Source: Nitrososphaerota archaeon (GTDB taxonomy: Archaea > Thermoproteota > Nitrososphaeria > Nitrososphaerales > Nitrosopumilaceae). From it: 41,697 bases of DNA. Numbering within the stretch: position 1 is the first letter of the stretch; the number at the start of each line of letters is the position of its first letter. Of the stretch, positions 32,878 through 38,294 are shown piece by piece. A program made the translations under genes and the position numbers. The notes under the pieces were generated by a model, which was given only the letters and a program-made list of their open reading frames with translations, was not told the DNA's origin and made no database searches. The stretch lies in the NCBI GenBank assembly GCA_021325615.1, contig JAJPGU010000004.1, positions 53,983 to 95,679 of the forward strand. Reading direction: 5' to 3'.

Positions 32878-33009
32878 ATGAGAAAAGAGTTCTGCCATAT
32901 TTGCAAGGAAGGAGGTAGGCAGTGCGTAGATGTCGATACCAAAGAGGAAGTCTACATGATGATGTTTCACGTAAAATGCTCAAAGTGTGGCGCCCCTTTG
33001 GTCGCCTGA
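32878..33009 (+). CDS. Very small zinc-ribbon protein
   Basis: 43 residues, MRKEFCHICKEGGRQC then VKCSKCGAPLVA: two CxxC pairs (CHIC, CSKC), typical of a zinc ribbon. The ATG has a GAACTTTATTACTTT element (32844-32858) about 27 bases upstream. A run of six T follows the stop (33011-33016), fitting an archaeal terminator. Function unknown; it precedes the proteasome operon. Confidence 0.65.
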   Translation: MRKEFCHICKEGGRQCVDVDTKEEVYMMMFHVKCSKCGAPLVA

Positions 33010-33010
33010 C

Positions 33011-33016
33011 CCTTTT
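33011..33016 (+). terminator. T-run terminator after the zinc-ribbon gene
   Basis: A run of T residues directly after the stop codon of the 43-residue zinc-ribbon gene, consistent with archaeal oligo-T termination. Confidence 0.35.
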
Positions 33017-33074
33017 TTGTGACCTACTATCACCGCTGCCAGTCAATTAATCCCCGGCTCGCGTTATATGATCC

Positions 33075-33650
33075 ATGACAACAATAGTAGGAATCAAGAC
33101 AAAAGATGGAGTTGTCTTGGGCTCTGACAAGAGAGCAAGCAAGGGATTCTTCATCGGATCAAAAATAGTGCAAAAAATTGCGAAGATAGACGAGACGCTG
33201 GCAGTTGCAATCGCGGGCCAGCTTTCCGACGCAGAATACATAATCAAGGTTGCAAAGGCCGAGAGAAGGCTCATGGAGCTAAGGAGGGGATTCCCCCTAA
33301 CGGTAAAGGAGTCGACAAGGCTTATTGCAAACTTGGCCTATACCGGCCTGAGAAACTACCAGCCATACTACGTAGAGCTTCTCGTAGCAGGTGTAGACCA
33401 GCATGGCTCGCACGTTTATGCAGCGGACATGAGTGGTGCAATCACTGAGGAAGAGTTTGCCTCTTCAGGTTCCGGCTCACCCATTGCATATGGCGTGCTT
33501 GAAAGTCTCTACACCAGGGAGATCAGGAACGAGCAGGCAAAGGAGATTGCAACACGGGCAGTTTCGGCAGCCATGGAAAGGGATCCAGGCTCCGGAAACG
33601 GGATAGATGTACTGGCAATCCCCGCCCTCAAAATGGAGGTTAAAGCATAA
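33075..33650 (+). CDS. psmB: 20S proteasome beta subunit
   Basis: 191 residues. The protein begins MTTIVGIKTKDGVVLGSDKRAS. Aligned with the Thermoplasma beta subunit, T2 is the nucleophile Thr1, and D17 and K33 (mature numbering) are conserved, so the subunit should be catalytically active with a pro-sequence of only the initiator Met. ASSGSGSPIAYGVLES carries the active-site Ser/Gly region and RDPGSGNGIDV the Asp. The ATG is preceded by CAATTAATCC (33045-33054), giving a leaderless start. The stop overlaps the next ATG by one base (TAATG), so it is co-translated with an alpha-type subunit. Confidence 0.95.
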   Translation: MTTIVGIKTKDGVVLGSDKRASKGFFIGSKIVQKIAKIDETLAVAIAGQLSDAEYIIKVAKAERRLMELRRGFPLTVKESTRLIANLAYTGLRNYQPYYVELLVAGVDQHGSHVYAADMSGAITEEEFASSGSGSPIAYGVLESLYTREIRNEQAKEIATRAVSAAMERDPGSGNGIDVLAIPALKMEVKA

Positions 33651-34315
33651 TGTCCGAGCCCTCGGCATCAAGGTTCCCGTTCTACGGACCCCAGGGAAGA
33701 CTCGTTCTGGTAGACAGCGCACTTGAGGCAGTAAGCCGTGGCTCTACTACAATCGGGATAAAGACCCCAAGGTTTGCAGTCCTATCAAGCCAGATCAAGC
33801 CAACCCACCCGTTGATAGAGCCCTCTGAGAAGGTATTCTCAATTGACTACCACGTGGGAGCAACAGGATCTGGGTACATCGGTGACATACTGCAGCTCAT
33901 AGACACGCTCAGGCTAGAGGCCCAGAAGCACAAGCTTACCTATGACACCCCTATCGACACGGACTCGCTTGCAAAGCATTTGAGCTCGTACCTCCACAAC
34001 TACACCACGTATGCCGTAAGGCCCCAGGCCGCATCGATAATTGTTGCAGGGGCAGACGAAACCGGGATAAAGATGTACCAGGTAGATCCAAGCGGCACCT
34101 TCTTCAGGGGTTCGGGGTTTGCAATAGGGCAGTCCTCCGAGGTGGCGCTTGACGTCATAACAAAGGGATACAGCGCAGACATGACCGAGCAGCAGGCCGG
34201 AGACCTTGCAAAAAAGGCGATTGAAAAAGCCCTCGGAGAAAAACCCATTGTCGAAACGGGTGTACTTGTAGCAGGCGAAGACAGGTTCAGGAAGATTCCG
34301 CTAGGGCAGCCCTGA
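33650..34315 (+). CDS. Proteasome alpha-type subunit, divergent N-terminus
   Basis: 221 residues that align with archaeal alpha subunits along their length: GPQGRLVLVDSALEAVSRG takes the place of the SPDGRLFQVEYAREAVKRG helix H0, YTTYAVRPQAASIIVAG and MYQVDPSGTFFRGSGFAIGQ match the alpha core, and the pocket Lys that binds HbYX tails is kept (SEKVFSID). No active Thr is present, as expected for alpha. The canonical Y-D-R gate motif before helix H0 is missing: the N-terminus is MSEPSASRFPFYGPQ. It is coupled to the beta gene. It may be the main alpha subunit or a second paralogue that builds a differently gated particle. Confidence 0.85.
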   Translation: MSEPSASRFPFYGPQGRLVLVDSALEAVSRGSTTIGIKTPRFAVLSSQIKPTHPLIEPSEKVFSIDYHVGATGSGYIGDILQLIDTLRLEAQKHKLTYDTPIDTDSLAKHLSSYLHNYTTYAVRPQAASIIVAGADETGIKMYQVDPSGTFFRGSGFAIGQSSEVALDVITKGYSADMTEQQAGDLAKKAIEKALGEKPIVETGVLVAGEDRFRKIPLGQP

Positions 34316-34321
34316 CCTCCC

Positions 34322-34329
34322 TTTTTTTT
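34322..34329 (+). terminator. T-run terminator of the proteasome operon
   Basis: Eight consecutive T, starting 7 bases after the alpha-type stop codon, ahead of the next promoter. Confidence 0.5.
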
Positions 34330-34338
34330 CAAATTTAT

Positions 34339-34357
34339 GTTGGATAAACTGTCCAAC
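34339..34357. promoter_or_regulatory. Palindromic operator candidate before the Ni/Co transporter
   Basis: GTTGGA-TAAACTG-TCCAAC: perfect 6-bp arms with a 7-base spacer, directly upstream of the TATA element at 34358-34370 (TATTTATATAACA). A regulator bound here could block or assist TBP/TFB binding. The sequence does not match the bacterial NikR site. Confidence 0.55.
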
Positions 34358-34370
34358 TATTTATATAACA
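34358..34370 (+). promoter_or_regulatory. TATA element of the Ni/Co transporter gene
   Basis: TATTTATATAACA, about 74 bases before the ATG at 34438. The implied leader of about 45 bases is unusual in this window, where most genes look leaderless, and leaves room for post-transcriptional control. Confidence 0.55.
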
Positions 34371-34437
34371 TAATGGGAAGATTCCAATCCGTGACCTTGG
34401 TCCAGATCATCTTGATTTCCAGCGGAGATGCCATGCC

Positions 34438-35208
34438 ATGACATACGAATTGGCATGGCTTGTCACAGGCCTTACCCTGGTCGGGATGGGACTGCGCCAC
34501 GCCCTTGATGTAGACCACATCACTGCAATTGACAACCTCATAAGGTTCAACAATGCCTCAAGGAAGGCAAGATGGGTGGGGGTCGGGTTCAGTTCCGGCC
34601 ACATGATATCAGTCCTTGCAGAGATGATAGTAATGGTGTTTATCGCATCCAGCATAATCAACAGGGACGGCGTCTTTTCGCTCGCATCTGGCCTGATGGG
34701 GGCAGCAGCCCTTGCAGTAATCGGGTCGATCAATTTTTACGCCATGAAAAAGCACGGCAAGACTTCTGCCGCCATACTTGCGGGGAAGATCCTGCCCAAG
34801 ACAAAATTCATGGGAACAATGGGCTCGTCCATGGTGGTCGGAATGGTATTTGGCCTCGGTTTTGATACGGCGACGCAGATATCGGCGCTGGCCCTCTCTG
34901 CGGCAGCCACAGTAATTGGAGGAATCGAGTCGGCGTTTGAGATGATAGCAGTCTTTGGGATAGGCATGGTTGCAATGGATGCGCTTGACGGCCTTCTTTT
35001 CAGGGCCGCGTTTGTAAGGACGCTTGGAACCGGGGGGTTCAGATACCTCTCGTACGGCCTGAGCTCCGCCGCGCTTGCCATAGCCGGGAGCTCGTTTTAC
35101 GAGAGCATGACCCACACCGAGCTCATCCCGGGCTATTCAGGCCCAGTCATGGCAGTAGGGGCTCTTGTCTTTGCATTCTCCTACTCCAGACTGAGGAAGA
35201 CACCGTAG
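34438..35208 (+). CDS. Nickel/cobalt transporter, NiCoT family
   Basis: 256 residues, about 7-8 membrane helices. The NiCoT signature is exact: RHALDVDHITAIDN in helix II (H-A-L-D-V-D-H), with GSSMVVGMVFGLGFDTATQI for the second signature (LGFDTAT). NiCoT permeases import Ni2+ and/or Co2+ with high affinity; candidate uses are urease or hydrogenase (Ni) and cobalamin (Co), and which metal is carried cannot be told. The ATG at 34438 follows AGCGGAGATG. A palindrome and TATA box stand upstream, and a wHTH regulator gene follows 54 bases after the stop. Confidence 0.93.
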   Translation: MTYELAWLVTGLTLVGMGLRHALDVDHITAIDNLIRFNNASRKARWVGVGFSSGHMISVLAEMIVMVFIASSIINRDGVFSLASGLMGAAALAVIGSINFYAMKKHGKTSAAILAGKILPKTKFMGTMGSSMVVGMVFGLGFDTATQISALALSAAATVIGGIESAFEMIAVFGIGMVAMDALDGLLFRAAFVRTLGTGGFRYLSYGLSSAALAIAGSSFYESMTHTELIPGYSGPVMAVGALVFAFSYSRLRKTP

Positions 35209-35262
35209 CCAGAAAGCGCACAAATTAATACCAAATGAGCAGAATTACGCGGTAGGGTTCAG

Positions 35263-35904
35263 ATGCACAACGTTGTAAAACTCCTAGGGCGGGTTGCCCA
35301 GCGGTACTACCCAAGCAGGACACTCTCATTTGAGGCCGCGCATATCTTCAAGGTACTCCAGATAACACACGAGAACAAGAGGGCCAGCAGGTCGCTTCTG
35401 GTAAGCGAGGTGGGTCTGGGGGAGGGATCTGTCAAGACCCTTGTAAGGCATTTGAAGATGCACGGACTTGTTACAACGTCAAAGGCCGGCATGTCCCTCA
35501 CAAACAAGGGGAGTGTCCTGTTCCAGAAACTGAACGAGGCGATCCCTGCTGAGAGCGACATGAGGGAACACTCTATTTCCGTCGGAAGGTTCAACCATGC
35601 CATACTGGTCAGGGGGCTTGCAGGCGACGTTGGAAGCGGCATCGAGCAGCGCGACGCGGCAGTAAAGATCGGCGCCCTTGGCGCCATAACCCTTGTCTTC
35701 CGAGACAACAAGCTCTTCACTTCCGACAAGACCTACGACATACCCATCAAGGATCAGCAGCTGACATCCGATGTCATAGCAAAGTTGCAGCCAAGGGATG
35801 GCGATGTCATAATAGTTGCCGGGGCAGAGAACAAAAAAACTGCGGACATTGCGGCAAAGAGGGCCGCCCTTGAGACAATATCAAACCACGAAAAACACGG
35901 CTAG
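35263..35904 (+). CDS. Winged-helix regulator with C-terminal DUF4443-like domain
   Basis: 213 residues. The N-terminal 80 residues are a winged helix (LLVSEVGLGEGSVKTLVRHL, TTSKAGMSLTNKG). The C-terminal domain (about 110-205) has SVGRFNHAILVRGLAGDVGSG, GAITLVFRDNKLF and DGDVIIVAGAENKKTADIAAK, a ligand-binding-like alpha/beta domain I recall from archaeal DUF4443 proteins. Position after the Ni/Co transporter suggests it controls metal uptake, perhaps via the palindrome at 34339-34357 (inference). A CAAATTAATACC element (35221-35232) gives it its own leaderless promoter. Confidence 0.75.
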   Translation: MHNVVKLLGRVAQRYYPSRTLSFEAAHIFKVLQITHENKRASRSLLVSEVGLGEGSVKTLVRHLKMHGLVTTSKAGMSLTNKGSVLFQKLNEAIPAESDMREHSISVGRFNHAILVRGLAGDVGSGIEQRDAAVKIGALGAITLVFRDNKLFTSDKTYDIPIKDQQLTSDVIAKLQPRDGDVIIVAGAENKKTADIAAKRAALETISNHEKHG

Positions 35905-36383
35905 CCAGGTTTGCCAGCCCCGATTCCATGCCTCCCAGCCCAAGCAACGGCGGCAACAAACGCCACGGCAAGCACTGCCATGGACAGACCAAACTCAGGT
36001 ATTGGCACGTACTGTACAAACAGGGGTGCAATCCCCTCCAGCTTGCCCGGATCATACTCCATGACCTGCCTCGAATCATTTGAGAGCCGGTAAACCGAGT
36101 TTGGGTCTACCCCTAGATCCTCAAGGCACTTTGCACTGTCGGCAACCTTGTTGAGAAATGGCGTATAAATGTAGTTTGCAAGCGATTTCATGTCATATCC
36201 CGGATGGCTCTCCTTGTAGAGGCGCACGGCATCGTTAATTCCTTCGATGTTTGACTTGTAGAGGAATTTGACGTAGTCCAAGTTTGCAGCCGTGCAGTCC
36301 ATAGCCTCAGGTTCAAACCCCATGGCCGGCAAAAACCCAACGACTAGAGGAATTGCAAACAATATTCCCAGAATCGGTCTCAA
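35901..36383 (-). CDS. Exported protein with PEFG-type C-terminal anchor
   Basis: 160 residues: a signal peptide (about 1-22), an extracytoplasmic helical region with two cysteines (MDCTAANLDYVKFLY, SAKCLEDLGVD), then VPIPEFGLSMAVLAVAFVA and a basic end WAGRHGIGAGKPG. The PEFG-helix-basic order is the sorting signal seen also in the protein at 4180-5559. The start is TTG 36383, supported by AGTTATACGG (36406-36415) about 27 bases upstream. It converges on the regulator gene with a 4-base overlap. The role is unknown. Confidence 0.75.
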   Translation of the reverse strand: MRPILGILFAIPLVVGFLPAMGFEPEAMDCTAANLDYVKFLYKSNIEGINDAVRLYKESHPGYDMKSLANYIYTPFLNKVADSAKCLEDLGVDPNSVYRLSNDSRQVMEYDPGKLEGIAPLFVQYVPIPEFGLSMAVLAVAFVAAVAWAGRHGIGAGKPG

Positions 36384-36472
36384 CTGACTTGTTACGGACC
36401 TGTCTTAGTTATACGGGATGGAAAATTATCAATTCTGATAACACCTGGCAGAGCCAGGCCCGGAGATGCACC

Positions 36473-37195
36473 CTAGTTGTACTGACTGAAGGATTCGAGA
36501 CTGCCCCTGCTGCCCGATTTCGATTTTATGACCTTTGTCATCTGCTCGAAAATCCTGCATGCGTCAACCATTGCCTCCGCTCTGTTCTTGTCGCCCGAGG
36601 CATTGGACTCTACTATGGCATATCGAGAAACTATCTTCAGGTTTACCTGGTACCTGTCTCCTGCCGCCCATTGGAGGATACGCCCTCCATCCCCCTCGAC
36701 GAGCCCCAGCCACCTCAGATTGCCAAACCACCTTCCCACAAGCCTCTCCACAATTTCCTCCACGCCGATGCTTGAGGGCATGTACGTCTGGAGAAGCTGG
36801 CTAAACTGGAGGTGCTGCCTTGAGATTTTTCCTGCAAGACCCTCAAGGTCAAGGCGCGACTTTTTCACAAGTACTGCCCGGAGGTTTTTGCTCAGCCTGT
36901 ATCCCGCCTCCCCTTTTTCGACAAGCCCTGACGATTCAAGCCGGTGCAGCGACCTTGAAAGGCTTTGCTGGTGCATTCCAAGCTTTCTTGCAAGGCCGTT
37001 GAAGGTATACTGGTTTTCCGCAAGTTCGGTGTCCTGGTTCAGTACCGACAGGACCCGTTTGTCATTTTCCTGAAAATCATCAAGTGCTACCGGCGAGTTC
37101 TCATCTAATACAATCTGCACTACCTTCTCATCTATTGCAATCTCCTTTTCCTTTGTACCGTCCTCTATCTTGTTTTCCATCTTTCCTATCACCAT
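36473..37195 (-). CDS. Winged-helix transcription regulator
   Basis: 240 residues. Residues of about 35-110 form a winged helix (NQYTFNGLARKLGMHQQSLSR, LHRLESSGLVEKGEAGYRLS), of MarR-like type. The C-terminal 120 residues are a mixed alpha/beta domain (LVGRWFGNLRWLGLVEG, ILQWAAGDRYQVNLKIVSRY) that I do not recognise; it could sense a ligand or mediate dimerisation. ATG 37195 or 37180 may be the start; the TATA-like CTTAAATAAGTAG (minus strand, 37204-37216) is closer to the leaderless distance for 37180. Target unknown. Confidence 0.75.
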   Translation of the reverse strand: MVIGKMENKIEDGTKEKEIAIDEKVVQIVLDENSPVALDDFQENDKRVLSVLNQDTELAENQYTFNGLARKLGMHQQSLSRSLHRLESSGLVEKGEAGYRLSKNLRAVLVKKSRLDLEGLAGKISRQHLQFSQLLQTYMPSSIGVEEIVERLVGRWFGNLRWLGLVEGDGGRILQWAAGDRYQVNLKIVSRYAIVESNASGDKNRAEAMVDACRIFEQMTKVIKSKSGSRGSLESFSQYN

Positions 37196-37356
37196 AATGA
37201 TTCTGCTACTTATTTAAGGGTAGGCAGGTTCCTCCCCGCCAAACAAAGACATCATGGATAACAATGGTCATGTGACAATAAAGTGACTGCCTAATTTTAA
37301 ACCCGGTCACATCCCATTTCATTCACTGCCTTCCCGCCATGGGATCCTGCCTTGAT

Positions 37357-38235
37357 TCAGTTACACACGGGGTTGTTTTTGCAGTGGAGGTGCGCCCCTG
37401 TGAGGATGGCGCTTCCAAGGTCAGCACTGCCAAGGTCCGCCCCATCAAAGTTTGCATCGGTAAGGTTTGCATATGCAAATCCAGTGTCAAGCATGCTTGC
37501 ACCCCTGAAATCCGCCCCCGACAGGTCGGAATTCATGAATAAGACCCTGTTCAGGTTGGCATTTTTAAGTATCAGGCCGTGGAGGTCTGCCCACCTCATC
37601 GTGCTATCGTGGAGGACCGCACCTGTCGCATTGGCATTAGCCATGTTTGCAAAGTTGAAATCTGAAAACTGTGCATCAGTCCCCACCATGGTGGCACCCC
37701 CCAGGTAGGCGCTGGTAAAATCCACGTTCGTCATCTCCGCACCGTTTAGGTCGGCCCCATCAAGGTGTGACTCCACAAGATATGCCTTTAGCATGTTGGC
37801 GTGTGAAAAGTTCGCGTCCCGGAGGTTTGCACTGCTGAGATTCGCGTGGCTGAGGTATGCCCCCGAATAGTCACACCCGTGCCAGTCCACCAGCGGAAAG
37901 TTTTGATCCTCGCAATTTTTGGCAGCCGTTCGGTTTACAGAGGATTGGCCTGCAGGCTCGGAGTAGTTCGCCGCCGCTGGGAGGCTCGTCACTAGCTTAT
38001 GGATCGAGTCCATGAATTGCTGGTCACTCATGTTTCCCGAAAGCCAGAGGCTGGCATCATTTCTGAACCATTTTGGGATCTGGGTGCCCGAGTCGGCCTG
38101 CGCATTGGTGAAAATTTCCAAGCTCGGCGCTGCCGCCAGAATGACTGCGATGGCTGCCAGTATCCAAATTCTCAAACCCTTGAAAATCCTCCAAGATGTC
38201 TTTCCTCTTGTTCTGTAATAAATGAAATGGTACAT
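37357..38235 (-). CDS. Exported pentapeptide-repeat protein
   Basis: 292 residues. A long basic n-region (MYHFIYYRTRGKTSWRIFKG) precedes a signal helix (about 22-47). Residues 54-84 hold the motif PKWFRNDASLW followed by SDQQFMDSIHKLVTS, shared with the HYR protein at 15821-17029. From about residue 121 to 285 there are roughly 33 pentapeptide repeats (SANLRDANFSHANML, GADLNGAEMT), which form a right-handed quadrilateral beta-helix. Export argues against a gyrase-protecting role; a surface or scaffolding role fits. It lies 59 bases behind the CopC-CopD fusion gene on the same strand and may be co-transcribed with it. Confidence 0.85.
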   Translation of the reverse strand: MYHFIYYRTRGKTSWRIFKGLRIWILAAIAVILAAAPSLEIFTNAQADSGTQIPKWFRNDASLWLSGNMSDQQFMDSIHKLVTSLPAAANYSEPAGQSSVNRTAAKNCEDQNFPLVDWHGCDYSGAYLSHANLSSANLRDANFSHANMLKAYLVESHLDGADLNGAEMTNVDFTSAYLGGATMVGTDAQFSDFNFANMANANATGAVLHDSTMRWADLHGLILKNANLNRVLFMNSDLSGADFRGASMLDTGFAYANLTDANFDGADLGSADLGSAILTGAHLHCKNNPVCN

Positions 38236-38294
38236 TCAACAATTGTACCATGCCCGATACCCCCACTTCCTGTTGAAATGACGATACCGGTTTC

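Noticed and set aside
34609-35115. Minus-strand open frame of 168 codons
   Set aside because: Antisense to the NiCoT gene, whose signatures are exact.
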